Below are positions 25,777 to 35,300 of a DNA stretch of 43,954 nt, in pieces (the stretch's first letter is position 1; each line of letters starts with the position of its first letter). The notes beneath the pieces are model-generated. The model was not told the origin of the DNA, did no database searches, and saw only the letters and a program-made list of their open reading frames with translations. The DNA is from an uncultured Oscillibacter sp. (GTDB lineage: Bacteria > Bacillota > Clostridia > Oscillospirales > Oscillospiraceae): assembly GCA_910585245.1 (NCBI GenBank), contig CAJUCO010000019.1:1-43954 (forward strand), written 5' to 3'. A program made the translations under genes and the position numbers.

Positions 25777-25885
25777 GACCGCCCATCGGGCGGTCCTGGG
25801 AGCTTGCCGGAAAAGTCACAAATCTTTGGCGGCGGAAGGGAAGCGCACTTAGAAGAGGAACCCGGGAGGGGGTTCCTCTCGTTTT
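25777..25885 (+). terminator. two terminator hairpins after the sugar-sensor operon
   Basis: GGACCGCCC, ATC, GGGCGGTCC (25777-25797), then AGAGGAACCC (25854-25863) with GGGTTCCTCT (25870-25879) followed by CGTTTTTAAA. The second is the true terminator form, placed just before the convergent galM stop. Confidence 0.82.
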
Positions 25886-25891
25886 TAAATC

Positions 25892-26941
25892 TTAAGAGGA
25901 TTCCTGGGAGAAATGAAACGCCGCCGTGTGGTGGAAAACCTCTCCCGCCCGGAGAACGCAAGAGGGAAAGTTTTCGTGATTGGGGGAGTCGGGATAGAAC
26001 TGGGTCTCCAGACAAAAGCCCCAACGGTCCCCATAGGGGGCGCCGTCTTTCCCGGCGGGGCAGCCCTTGAGGTAGTTCCCTGTATAGAACTGGACGCCGG
26101 GAAGGGTGGAGAGAACCTCCATAGAGATGCCGGTGACAGGGGAAACAGCCCGCGCGATGGGACGAAGAGCGCCCGGTTTGCCGTTTGGAATCCAGTTGTG
26201 GTCATAGCCCCCGGCCTGGAGAAGCTGGGGAAACGCTTCTTTGATATGGGCCCCGATGGGCGTGGGGGACCGGAGGTCCATGGGAGTACCCTCCACCGGG
26301 GCAATCTCCCCGGTGGGAATGGACAGGGGATCTGTCGGGGTGTAGCGGTCCGCCAGGAGCTGGATGGTCTGGTCCAGTACCGGGCCGCTGTCGTGACCGG
26401 AGAGGTTGAAATAGGCGTGATTGGTCAGGTTGCAGACGGTGTCCCGGTCGCACTCCGCCTGGTAATCGATGGTCAGCCCCTGCTCCGTCAGCGTGTAGGT
26501 GACGCGGACCGTCAGATTTCCAGGGTAGCCTTCCTCCCCGTCGGGGCTGAAAAGGGAGAGGGTAAGGCGGTCCTCTCCGGCCTCCTCCACGGTCCAGACC
26601 CGCTGGTTGAAGCCCACTAGACCGCCGTGGAGGTGGTTGACGCCGTTGTTGTTGGCCGCAAGAGAATAGGTTACGCCGTTCAAAGGAAAGGTTGCCCCGC
26701 CGATGCGGTTGGCATACCGCCCCACCAGGGCCCCCATGGACTTGCCGTGAGTCCGGTAGGCCTCCAGGGTGTCGAAACCCAGGAGCACGTCCACAGGCGT
26801 TTTTGTCCGGCTCGGGACATGGAGAGACTGGAGAGAGCCGCCGAAGGTGATGACGCCGCAACGGAGGGCACCGGCGGTCAGGGTGTAACGCTCTACGGTG
26901 GTTCCGTCTGGCATGATGCCGAAGGGGGTGGGAGATGACAT
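25892..26941 (-). CDS. galM: aldose 1-epimerase (mutarotase)
   Basis: A 349-residue GalM-family enzyme that interconverts alpha and beta anomers of galactose/glucose in the cytoplasm. Family motifs: GRYANRIGGATFPLNG, NNGVNHLHGG, NLTNHAYFNLSG with the catalytic His, DHNWIP, and GVQFYTGNYL; the catalytic Glu is expected near the C-terminus in FCLETQFYPDSPN. The ATG at 26941 follows AGAGGGAA; 46 codons of open frame upstream are not used. Its place beside mglBAC and the sugar sensors supports a galactose-use locus. The 241-base gap up to dacF holds no gene. Confidence 0.92.
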   Translation of the reverse strand: MSSPTPFGIMPDGTTVERYTLTAGALRCGVITFGGSLQSLHVPSRTKTPVDVLLGFDTLEAYRTHGKSMGALVGRYANRIGGATFPLNGVTYSLAANNNGVNHLHGGLVGFNQRVWTVEEAGEDRLTLSLFSPDGEEGYPGNLTVRVTYTLTEQGLTIDYQAECDRDTVCNLTNHAYFNLSGHDSGPVLDQTIQLLADRYTPTDPLSIPTGEIAPVEGTPMDLRSPTPIGAHIKEAFPQLLQAGGYDHNWIPNGKPGALRPIARAVSPVTGISMEVLSTLPGVQFYTGNYLKGCPAGKDGAPYGDRWGFCLETQFYPDSPNHENFPSCVLRAGEVFHHTAAFHFSQESS

Positions 26942-27182
26942 GAGGATTCCCTCTTTCTTCCTGGTATAGATGTTGTTTGAAAACGGGGGGGAGTTTGCTT
27001 TCTCATCCTGTGGAAACAGCCCGCCGAATGTCCGCGGACAATGCGGAGGGCGGCTGCCGGGATGAGACCAGCATAGCACATTTCTCCCCTCCGGTCAAAG
27101 GGTTTTGTCCCGGAACGGAGCATGAATGTCCGCCCTCGCTCATAGGCTTAACCGACAAGCGACAAACAAAAGGGGGATCATC

Positions 27183-28307
27183 ATGAAAAAGAGGGGAGCG
27201 GCGCTGCTGTGCGCCATGTTGCTGCTGGTCTCCAGCGCCCGGGCTGTGGAGGTGGCCGCGCCGTCGGCCATCTTGATGGAGAAAGAGACGGGGAGGATTC
27301 TCTTTGCCAAGGAGGAACACAAACAGCTGGAGCCCGCCAGCGTCACCAAGGTCATGACGTTGCTTTTAACCATGGAGGCCATTGACGGCGGACAGCTGAA
27401 CTATGACGACATGATCACCGCCTCTGCCCACGCCTGCTCCATGGGTGGGTCTCAGATCTGGCTGAAGGAGAACGAGCAGCTCAGCGTCAGCGATATGCTC
27501 AAGGCGGTTTGTGTCGTCTCCGCCAATGACTGCGCCGTGGCCCTGGCAGAGACCGTGGCGGGCAGCGAGGACGCCTTTGTGGAGCGGATGAACCAGCGGG
27601 CGGAGGAGCTGGGAATGGCGGACACCACGTTTAAAAACGCCACGGGCCTCCCGGCGGCGGGGCACGTCACCTCGGCCCACGATATCGCCCTGATGAGCCG
27701 GGAGCTGATTTTGAACCACCCGGATATCCGGCAGTACACCACCATCTGGATGGACACCCTGCGAAACGGGGAGTCCCAGCTGGTAAATACCAACCGGCTG
27801 GTCCGGTTTTACGAGGGGGCCACGGGACTGAAAACCGGCTCCACGGACAGTGCGCTCTATTGCCTCTCCGCCACGGCGGAGCGGGAGGGCATGGAGCTCA
27901 TCGCCGTCATTATGAAGGGGGCCACTTCCGCCCAGCGGTTTGAGGACGCTCAAACCCTGCTCAGTTACGGTTTTGCCAACTATGCCTTGCGAAAGGTGGT
28001 CCCGGATCAGGCCCTTCCTCCGGTGCCGGTGGAGCTGGGGGTCCAGGCCACTGTCCAGCCGGTACTGGGAGAAGGGGGGACGTTGCTGCTGGAAAAGGCC
28101 AAGGCTGGAAACCTCAGCCAGTCCGTGACGTTGGAAGAGCGCGTGGCTGCTCCCGTGACTCTGGGAGACCGGATGGGAACCCTCACGGTTTTTTCCGGAG
28201 AGGAAGTGGTGGCGGAGATTCCCCTGCTGGCGGGGGAGGAGGTGCCCCGGGTGACTTTTGGGCAGATGTTCTTGCGCCTCCTCCAAACGGCCTGTCTGGC
28301 GGGATAG
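27183..28307 (+). CDS. dacF: D-alanyl-D-alanine carboxypeptidase (DacF-type PBP)
   Basis: A 374-residue exported low-molecular-weight penicillin-binding protein that trims D-Ala from peptidoglycan stem peptides. Signal peptide 1-21, then the three catalytic motifs: SxxK as Ser53-Val-Thr-Lys56, SAN near 113 and KTG in TGLKTGST near 215. The PBP5 C-terminal domain follows (VELGVQATVQPVL...). The ATG at 27183 follows AAGGGGG. It ends in a short hydrophobic helix, LRLLQTACLA, that may anchor it to the membrane. A stem at about 28338-28368 (GGTGAAAAGCC with GGCTTCTTCCACC) may end transcription. Confidence 0.92.
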   Translation: MKKRGAALLCAMLLLVSSARAVEVAAPSAILMEKETGRILFAKEEHKQLEPASVTKVMTLLLTMEAIDGGQLNYDDMITASAHACSMGGSQIWLKENEQLSVSDMLKAVCVVSANDCAVALAETVAGSEDAFVERMNQRAEELGMADTTFKNATGLPAAGHVTSAHDIALMSRELILNHPDIRQYTTIWMDTLRNGESQLVNTNRLVRFYEGATGLKTGSTDSALYCLSATAEREGMELIAVIMKGATSAQRFEDAQTLLSYGFANYALRKVVPDQALPPVPVELGVQATVQPVLGEGGTLLLEKAKAGNLSQSVTLEERVAAPVTLGDRMGTLTVFSGEEVVAEIPLLAGEEVPRVTFGQMFLRLLQTACLAG

Positions 28308-28477
28308 ATGAAAACGCGGATTTGGCGGAAAGTGGGGGGTGAAAAGCCGGGAGAGGCTTCTTCCACCGCCAGAACCCCTGTTCTTCCCGGTGGAAAAGTT
28401 CAGAAAACCGCGTTGCGAAATCAGCGGAGACGCCCCTGGCGGATTCTGTGAACAATTGGCAAATTTGGTTTTATGGA

Positions 28478-28506
28478 TTGTTTTTTCCCGCGGAGTGTGG
28501 TATCCT
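28478..28506 (+). promoter_or_regulatory. promoter of the small P-loop gene
   Basis: -35 TTGTTT (28478-28483), a 17-base spacer, -10 TATCCT (28501-28506). The preceding 28308-28477 has hairpins but no gene. Confidence 0.55.
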
Positions 28507-28552
28507 GAATACACAAGGCCACAGCAATTTAAAATGACAGGAGTGTTTTACT

Positions 28553-28963
28553 ATGGTTAGATTGATTATGGGCATGAAGGGTTCCGGCAAAACCAAGCAG
28601 CTCATCGAATTAATCAACAACGCGGCGAAAGACGAACCGGGAAACGTGGTTTGCATCGAGGCGAACCGCAATATGACCTATGATATCCACTATCACATCC
28701 GCCTGATCGACGCGCATGAATACAAGCTCAACGGATACGATTTGCTCCAGGGCTTCATCAGCGGACTCCACGCGGGGAACTACGATATTTCCCATATGTT
28801 CATTGATAACTTCTGCAAAATCGTGGGCAAGGAAGTGGACGCGGAGACCGAGACTTTCCTGAGTTGGCTGGACAATTTTGGAGAGCGGAACAACATCAAA
28901 TTTACCGTCACCATCAGCGCGGACCCCGCCTCCGCCACCGATGGAATGCAGCGCTATCTGTAA
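28553..28963 (+). CDS. small P-loop protein of unknown function
   Basis: A 136-residue cytoplasmic protein with an early Walker A, LIMGMKGSGKTKQL (residues 4-17), and a Walker-B-like strand HMFIDNFCKIV near 84. Conserved-looking blocks are VVCIEANRNMTYDI and LLQGFISGLHAGNYDI. I recall similar short P-loop proteins across Clostridia, sometimes labelled PilT-like without evidence. It is too short for a motor ATPase. Monocistronic, with its own promoter and a strong terminator. Confidence 0.72.
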   Translation: MVRLIMGMKGSGKTKQLIELINNAAKDEPGNVVCIEANRNMTYDIHYHIRLIDAHEYKLNGYDLLQGFISGLHAGNYDISHMFIDNFCKIVGKEVDAETETFLSWLDNFGERNNIKFTVTISADPASATDGMQRYL

Positions 28964-28979
28964 ACGGCTTTTTGTTGCG

Positions 28980-29010
28980 CAAGCCCCCGTCCATGGGACG
29001 GGGGCTTGTT
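28980..29010 (+). terminator. terminator of the small P-loop gene
   Basis: CAAGCCCCCGTCC (28980-28992), ATG loop, GGACGGGGGCTTG (28996-29008), then TTCTAT: a perfect 13-base-pair stem. Confidence 0.85.
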
Positions 29011-29061
29011 CTATAGGAAAGGAGGAACCGGCCGGTCTCCACACTGGTTTTATTTCGCCAG

Positions 29062-29090
29062 TGGACAACCGGGTGAGAAGATGGTATACT
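29062..29090 (+). promoter_or_regulatory. promoter of the MerR regulator gene
   Basis: -35 TGGACA (29062-29067), a 17-base spacer, -10 TATACT (29085-29090). The spacing is normal and not the 19-base form of classic MerR-activated promoters. Confidence 0.7.
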
Positions 29091-29163
29091 AAAAACCTAA
29101 ATTCGTCACCGGTAAAGACTGTCTGGCCGGTACGTAAGCGGTCCGGAGAGGGGGAGAGGCGAA

Positions 29164-29955
29164 GTGAAAGAGTATCTGACCACCAGCGAGATCGGCTCTT
29201 TGTTTGGCATGAGCACCCAGACCCTCCACTATTATGACCGGATCGGCCTCTTCCAGCCCGCCGTCCGGGACAGCGGCACCAACTACCGCCGTTACTGCTT
29301 CGAGCAACTCTACCAGTTGGCCTCCATTCGGTATTTGCGGAAGATGGGTTGCTCGGTTAAGGACATTCAGCAGTTTTTAAATTCCAGAACCCCCGAGCGA
29401 ACCATCGCCGCCCTCCGCCGCCGCTCCCAGGAACTCCACGACCAGTGGGACCGGCTGATTCAGGTGGACGAGGCGATCATGCGCAAAATCAACTTTATTG
29501 AAAAGAAGAGGGGAAATCTGGATGTCTCCGCCATAGAGCTCCGCTGGTTTCCACAGAGGTGGTACATCCCCATCGGCAGAGAAGAACGGCTCTATATGAA
29601 GGACTCCTTTTATTTCTACCCGACGGTTGTGCTGTACGAGAGAAACTCGAAATATTTTGGGGCCTACCTGGATGTGGCGGCGGACGGACTTCCGGCCAAT
29701 TCCGCCTCTCCGGTTCTCTCCGCGATTCCGGCGGGGCAGTATCTGGTGGGCTATCACCAAGGCCCCTATGAGCGGATACAAGAGAGCTTTGACCGCATTC
29801 GCTCCCACCATCCGGAGGTGGAAACCCAGGATTTGGTGGTGGATTTCAACATCATCGATCAATTTGTGGAACGGGACCGGGACCAGTATATCACAGAGAT
29901 CCAAATGCTGGTTTTGGAGGAACCCTGCCCCGAGGGGGCCGGTCCTCACCTGTAA
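29164..29955 (+). CDS. MerR-family regulator with GyrI-like effector domain
   Basis: A 263-residue regulator. The N-terminal MerR winged helix (1-70: YLTTSEIGSLFGMSTQTLHYYDRIGLF... IRYLRKMGCSVKDIQQF) is followed by the dimerisation coiled coil (about 75-118) and a C-terminal domain (about 125-258) resembling the BmrR/GyrI small-molecule-binding fold (RWYIPIGREERLY, AIPAGQYLVGYHQGPYE). Start GTG at 29164 with GGGGAGAGG upstream. No pump or enzyme gene is attached, so its target is unknown; multidrug-type ligands are typical of this architecture. Confidence 0.85.
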   Translation: MKEYLTTSEIGSLFGMSTQTLHYYDRIGLFQPAVRDSGTNYRRYCFEQLYQLASIRYLRKMGCSVKDIQQFLNSRTPERTIAALRRRSQELHDQWDRLIQVDEAIMRKINFIEKKRGNLDVSAIELRWFPQRWYIPIGREERLYMKDSFYFYPTVVLYERNSKYFGAYLDVAADGLPANSASPVLSAIPAGQYLVGYHQGPYERIQESFDRIRSHHPEVETQDLVVDFNIIDQFVERDRDQYITEIQMLVLEEPCPEGAGPHL

Positions 29956-29960
29956 AACGA

Positions 29961-30006
29961 CCTCACCCGGCCGGCAAGTCCCAGGACTTGCCCCAGCCGG
30001 GTGAGG
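29961..30006. terminator. shared terminator between convergent genes
   Basis: Outer stem CCTCACCCGGC (29961-29971) with GCCGGGTGAGG (29996-30006), inner stem GGCAAGTCC with GGACTTGCC (29973-29992). It lies between the MerR stop and the convergent stop at 30025. Confidence 0.78.
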
Positions 30007-30024
30007 CCGTTTCAGCCCTTTACG

Positions 30025-32178
30025 TCATTTCGTCAGAGGCAGGCCCAGCTTTTCCGCCAGCGTCCGCCCGGTGGTACAGCGCTGGAGAATGCCGTCCCCA
30101 CGAAACAGCAGCTCCCGCATATTCTGTAGATGACCGCTTTGAATCTCGGTACCGGCGTGAATCCGGTTGCGGAGTTTTCTGGCCTGCTCCACATCGTTGC
30201 AAAGGGCCGTCCACCACAGCTTGGTGGGGTTGCCGCCCTTGTAGCGGACGGCTTGCTCCGCGCAAAGGGTGGACAGACGGGGCGCCTTTTGGCGAAGCAT
30301 ACAGACGTAGTCGCCGATATGGGTGTTTCCGGCCAGCCGCACGGCGAATGTGTTTTTGGAACAGGTGTCCGCTTTTTTCTGATAGGTGTCGTGATACTTC
30401 AGCTCCGGGTCGGTGTGGAAAACTACAAACAGGTTGTCCCGCAGATGCTGTTCCAGAACCTTGCAATACATGACCGCCTGGGCGGAGAGATCGCCCAGCT
30501 GAAAGTCGCTGAGTGTGGAGAGGGCGTCGTCCACCACAAAGGCCACTTGCAGGTACATCTTACACTTGTGGGTGAGAGAATCCAACAGAGCGTCTGTCAG
30601 CAGCCCGTCGGGGTCCACAGTGGGCCGCACCCGGGCAAAGCGGTCTTCCAGCGTCTTTTGTTCCTGCGCATAGGTTTCCGGAGACGCCGTGTCAATCTCC
30701 TTGGGAATGAACAGGGCGCTGATCTGTTGAGCGGTGGATTCCACCTCCGCCTCGTGGAGCTCCAAGGCGGCCGGGTCCCGTTTGGACGAAAGCGCCGCAA
30801 AACCGGCCTCCAACTCCGCCATCAGCCGGTTCCGGTCCAGATCCAGAATCTGAAACAGCTTTGCGAAGCTGCCGCCGTCAAATACCGTTTGCTGCTGTTT
30901 GGTTCCCACGATATCCCCAGCGGTAATAAATACCGGATTTTGAATTTGTATAAAGGACTGCCCGCCGTGGGGGATATCCGGCGCTTGGGGGGAGGAGCCG
31001 GTCAGATTCAGCAGCGCCGCCGTGTCATAGAAGGGCTGCTGTGGGGGCTCCTTTCGAAGCGGATTGCTTTTTTGGGCCTCCTGAAGCCATTCGGACCTCT
31101 GGCAAAAGTCCTCGAACAGACAGCTGTTGTAAAAATAGCCGTCGGTGGACGTCCGGTGACCGTCCTGGTCGAGGACAAAGGCGTCCACCAGCAGGCCCCG
31201 GGCCGCCAGGGCCCTGGCGGCGGATTGCTCGTCCACGGTCAGGGCGCCGTCTTTGCGCGCGATTTTAGGTAGCAGCGCCAGCTGCTCGCCGGACATGATT
31301 TTGCACCACCGTTTCAGCATTGGGAGCGCCGCCTCCAGGGCCTTTTCCCGCACACGGACCTCCCAGTCCCTGCCGCCGGTTCCCTCTGCCAGCGCCTCGT
31401 AGGCGTAGCGCGCCACAATGTTCAAAAGCAGCGGGATGCCGCCGGAGATTTTGTGGAGAGCGCGAACCTGGCCTTCGGTGAACCGGAAGGGGACCGCCGC
31501 GTCTTCCAGCGTGTGCTCCAGCAGTGTTTTGCATGACTCCGGCTCCAGAGGTGGCAGGTGGATCTTGTTGGGACTCAGCCGGGCCAGGAGCATGGAGTTT
31601 CGGTTTCCGGCAGGCAGAGAGATCTCGTTGAAATCATAGTTGGTGGCCACGATCAGCTGTAGCTTGAAGTCGTTGAGCATACCGCATAGAAGGTCGTGGT
31701 GTTCCGTTTGGATGCTGTGGGAGGAGGTGAAGTTTTCGAAGTTGTCCAAAACGAAAATGATTCGGTAGCCGAACATTCGGATTTTGCTGAGATATTGGTC
31801 AAAGCGGGATTTTTTGCTGTCGTATTGGCTGCGGTCCAGGCTTTTCAAAATGGCCTCACAGTCGTCGGACTGGCTGCAAAGGTCCAGGATTTCCACGGAG
31901 GAGCGCACCGCGTCGGCGAAATAGCCGTATGTATTTTCCCCGCTCATGCCGGTGGGAAATTCACCCATATAGACCAGAACCTTGTTTTGGGCCAATTGCT
32001 TGCAGTAGCCGGTGTTGAAGAAGTGCCGGAGCAATGTGGATTTTCCGCTTCCCTCCGGTCCGGATAAAACTGCGTTGGTCTGCCGGGTTACAAATGTTTC
32101 CAGGGTGGCAAGGGATTCTTCCCGGTCTGGCAGGGACTGTGCGGGGTAGGACATCGGGCTGAGAAAGGGATTCGGCAT
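30025..32178 (-). CDS. AAA/STAND-type ATPase with possible HEPN-like C-terminus, 717 aa
   Basis: I do not recognise a named family. The N-terminal ~290 residues form an ORC/STAND-type ATPase: Walker A SGPEGSGKST (39-48), Walker B RIIFVLDNFENF near 144, sensor-like VATNYDFNE and GGIPLLLNIVARYA, then a winged-helix-like segment (IARKDGALTVDEQSAARALAARGLL). A linker near 410-445 (PVFITAGDIVGTKQQQTVFDGGSF) recalls the short GD-G spacers that join NTPases to effector domains. The helical C-terminus (about 460-717) has YCKVLEQHLRDNLFV and, near 663-674, ARKLRNRIHAG, resembling the R-N...H motif of HEPN ribonuclease folds, though the Arg-His spacing is unusual. Downstream partner of the 3,086-residue protein. 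GGAG lies 11 bases before the ATG. Confidence 0.75.
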   Translation of the reverse strand: MPNPFLSPMSYPAQSLPDREESLATLETFVTRQTNAVLSGPEGSGKSTLLRHFFNTGYCKQLAQNKVLVYMGEFPTGMSGENTYGYFADAVRSSVEILDLCSQSDDCEAILKSLDRSQYDSKKSRFDQYLSKIRMFGYRIIFVLDNFENFTSSHSIQTEHHDLLCGMLNDFKLQLIVATNYDFNEISLPAGNRNSMLLARLSPNKIHLPPLEPESCKTLLEHTLEDAAVPFRFTEGQVRALHKISGGIPLLLNIVARYAYEALAEGTGGRDWEVRVREKALEAALPMLKRWCKIMSGEQLALLPKIARKDGALTVDEQSAARALAARGLLVDAFVLDQDGHRTSTDGYFYNSCLFEDFCQRSEWLQEAQKSNPLRKEPPQQPFYDTAALLNLTGSSPQAPDIPHGGQSFIQIQNPVFITAGDIVGTKQQQTVFDGGSFAKLFQILDLDRNRLMAELEAGFAALSSKRDPAALELHEAEVESTAQQISALFIPKEIDTASPETYAQEQKTLEDRFARVRPTVDPDGLLTDALLDSLTHKCKMYLQVAFVVDDALSTLSDFQLGDLSAQAVMYCKVLEQHLRDNLFVVFHTDPELKYHDTYQKKADTCSKNTFAVRLAGNTHIGDYVCMLRQKAPRLSTLCAEQAVRYKGGNPTKLWWTALCNDVEQARKLRNRIHAGTEIQSGHLQNMRELLFRGDGILQRCTTGRTLAEKLGLPLTK

Positions 32179-32204
32179 AGTAAATCAGACTCCTTTTTTC
32201 TTTC

Positions 32205-32236
32205 TTCGCCGCCCCCGGCGGGAGAGGGGGCGGCGC
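32205..32236. repeat. GC hairpin before the 717-residue ATPase gene
   Basis: On the minus strand GCCGCCCCC, a 9-base loop, then GGGGGCGGC. It is followed by an A-rich run and the ribosome site rather than by T residues, so it is not a minus-strand terminator. It sits between the T-box remnant and the ATG and could modulate translation. Confidence 0.55.
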
Positions 32237-32311
32237 GGATTGATGTGTGTGGCAAGAAACCCTTTTGGAGCGGTGCACAAAAATGCGAAAACAAGTGCGC
32301 CGGTTGGGAAA

Positions 32312-32395
32312 TCGCGGGACTGCGGTGCCACCCTTGGAAGGCGTCCTCCGCCCTGTCCCGCGAGTTCCGTTTTCTCATTACGTTCGGAAACGGCT
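32312..32395 (-). promoter_or_regulatory. 3' half of a T-box riboswitch (orphan, truncated)
   Basis: On the minus strand AGGGTGGCACCGCA (32334-32321) matches the T-box consensus AGGGTGGNACCGCG at 13 of 14 positions and is preceded by TTCCA. Upstream lies a stem-III-like hairpin (CCGTTT...AAACGG) that begins 4 bases after the first base of the giant gene's stop codon. TCGCGGGAC (32363-32355) pairs with GTCCCGCGA (32320-32312) around the T-box. Stem I, with specifier loop and AG bulge, is absent: the upstream bases are coding sequence. No aminoacyl-tRNA synthetase or amino acid gene follows. Confidence 0.75.
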
Positions 32396-35300
32396 CTAGG
32401 TGACGGGTTGCACGGGAACGAAGGAGGGCTCGATGTCGGAAATCTTCTTGAAGATGAAGGGGTACTCCTGTTGGGTGCGGAAATAGAGGCGATACAGGTC
32501 TACCGGGAAGTAATAGCCCTTGTTTGCCTCAGAGTAGTTCAGCAACCGGAGCTTGATCAAATTGTTCAACGCCGTCTCAAGTTGATCCGGGCTCATGCGG
32601 TACTCCGGAGCCAGACCCTCTGAGGTGAGGAGCTGGAGAAGAATATTTTGGGAAATGCAGGCGCTGAACGTGGAGGATAGACTCTGCATAGCGTCGATGA
32701 CCAGACGTTCATATTTGTCCTGGTCCTTTGCGTTGATGCCGTCGAAGAACTGTTCGCAGTACTCCTTCTGGGCAATGTCTTGGATTTTGCTTTTGACATC
32801 CGTGGGATATACGATGCTCCGGTGGTTGTCCTTGACGTATTGCAGCACCGCGTTGGCCAGCAATTTGATATGCCAGACCAGACCGCGGGTGTACATCCAG
32901 ATCCATTCGATGGCCTCGCTGGTGAACCGGACCTCCGGATAATTCCGATAGGGCGTAGAGAGCATCTCTTCCATTTTGTCCTTGGGAATCAGCCCCACTT
33001 CGATAATATTGGACCCAAAACGCTGGAAGAGTTGACTGATGCTGCCGTCTCCGGTCCGGTAACGCAACAGGTATTTGGAGCCGCAGAAGATAAAATGAAT
33101 GGCCTCCTGACAGCTGGGAGAGCAGAGCATATTGCTCAGCACCTGGAAGAGGTAGCTGTCCAGCGAAGTTTGCCGCTCCACCGCGGCAAAGAAGTTGTCC
33201 ACCTCGTCCAGCATGAGAATCAGGCCCTTTCCCGTCACGTGCTTGAGCTCCTGGTAGAACAGCTCCAGTTTTTCCGGGGCGCGGTCCGCCGTGGCATCCG
33301 GGGGCATCTCCCAGTCTTGACGAAGTTGCTGCCAATCCTCGCTCTGGCGGTACGCGGGGTATCTGCCCTGAATTGCGTCCAGAACCCGGTCGATGAACAG
33401 GGACTGCACAAGCCGGGGGCTTGCGTTGTTCAGGCAGTCCACCTTGACCGCGATGGCGTCCTCACAGCGCAGTGACACGTATTTTTGGACGTAGTTCAGC
33501 AGGGAGGTTTTCCCCGCCCGGCGGATTCCGTACAAGATGGCGCTGTTATAACTGGGGAAGCGCCCGCTGCGAAAGAGGTTGCGCAGCTCCGAGGTCTCCT
33601 TGTCCCGGCCGAAGAAGTCGGGGTTTACGAGATTGCCGTTTTCGTCCTCGGTAAAGTCCGTGATGGTCTGGGTCTCGTACTGCCGCAGGGGGAAGGTGGG
33701 CTCGGGTACCTCGGTGATGGGGATGCTGCCTTCTTCGGAGGCCTTGTTACAGGGTTGACCGTTAAACATATGGGAACAGTTTAGCCGGTAGCGCAGGAAC
33801 GTAACCTCGGGAGGGGCCTTATAGGGGATTTTAAATACATTTTGCTCGCTGGCCTCCAGCCTTGAAAGCCGGTAGACCTGGCTGAAGCTGGTGTTGTCAT
33901 AGGTGACTTGGATGGTGATATCCTCGGCCGCCTCCAGACCGTCGTTTTGGATATAGCCGTAGAGATAGTCCTTGGCCGGGTTCTGGTCCAGGTTTGAGAT
34001 CCGGACCGACAGAATCGGACGGCGGTCCATGGAGTTCAGCTCGTTTTGGATGAGACTTTGGAGCCTGTTTTTCAGCAGCTGCCAAGCGCTGTAGGTGATG
34101 CTGCTGATCATGGCTTGGGCGTCCAGCAATCCCTTTCGCTGGGAATCGTGGTTACCACCGTGGTTGGAGTAGCACTCCACCAGATGGTCAAGGGCGGAGA
34201 AGATGGTCTCCGTAGAGGTCTTGCGGAGATCGTCGGCCTGTACCATGTCCTGCATCAGGGCAAAGGCCCTGCGGTTTTGGGCAAACAACTCCATTAGACT
34301 GTGGATGGTCATGTGTCCCTTGTCCAGCAGGTTGTGGATAACCGCGTTGTCAATGGTGGTTTCCAACAGCCGGATGCCGGAGGCAAGTTCGCTGTTTTTC
34401 GCGGGAATGGGGGAGGAGGCTTTGACCGCGTCGGTGTACAGCACCAATTCGATGATGGCCCGGTTGGCCAGCGTCAGCTCCTCCGAAATGTCCTGATTCA
34501 TGTGGTAGTCGTAGTAATCCAATCCAAAGTTGATCAGGGCGGGCAGCGAACCTTCGGGCGGAGAAGACAGGGGCGCCGTCAGGTGATAGATCTGCGCGGA
34601 GCACCGGAGCCGCTCCAGATAGTACCGCTTTAAACGGGGAAGGGATTTGTAGTCGCTTTTCAACTTTGCAAGATCGGCGGCGGGCTCGACGGAAAAGGGC
34701 TCCCTGGCAAAGGACGGAAGCTCCGGGACCGGCCGGGAGGAGGCCGTCTCCGTCTCCTGGGAGAGGGCGTCGGCCACGCCTTCAAAACCGGCCGGCGCCG
34801 GATAGGGGACGTTGACCGCCAGTTGTAGGTATGAAGCGGGGTTGACCAGTGCGAATGTGGTGAGCAACGTGTGCTTGGGCAGCCGGATGCCCCGGATTCC
34901 ACTGGGACCGGAAAAGTGGGAGGAATGCTTTTTCGCCAGCTCCTGGGAGAGGGCTTTGACCTCCCAGGAGTACTGTGAGGATGAGAAGAAGTAGGGCTTA
35001 AATTCTATGCCCTTGTTGTTTCCGATGCTCATAATATGGGCGAGATAGGCCTTGTGGAGGCCGTCGGGAAACGTGTGGAGCATTTGCAGCTTCTCCTCGT
35101 CCGGGCAGTCGGGGTTGATCCCCTTTATGATTGCCTGACTCAATTTGCAGTTCATGGGGGCGAACCTCATGGACATCCACATCGCCCGATTTCCCCGGGG
35201 AGAGCACAAAAGCACCACGGTCATATTTATGCAGCTCCACAGGTGGAACCTGGGTGAGGAGACCCGGGAAATCATCTCCTGGTCCCCCAGCATCAAGCGG

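Noticed and set aside
28308..28451. A possible 47-codon gene right after dacF
   Set aside because: No ribosome site, it reads through a hairpin, and the composition is unlike a protein.
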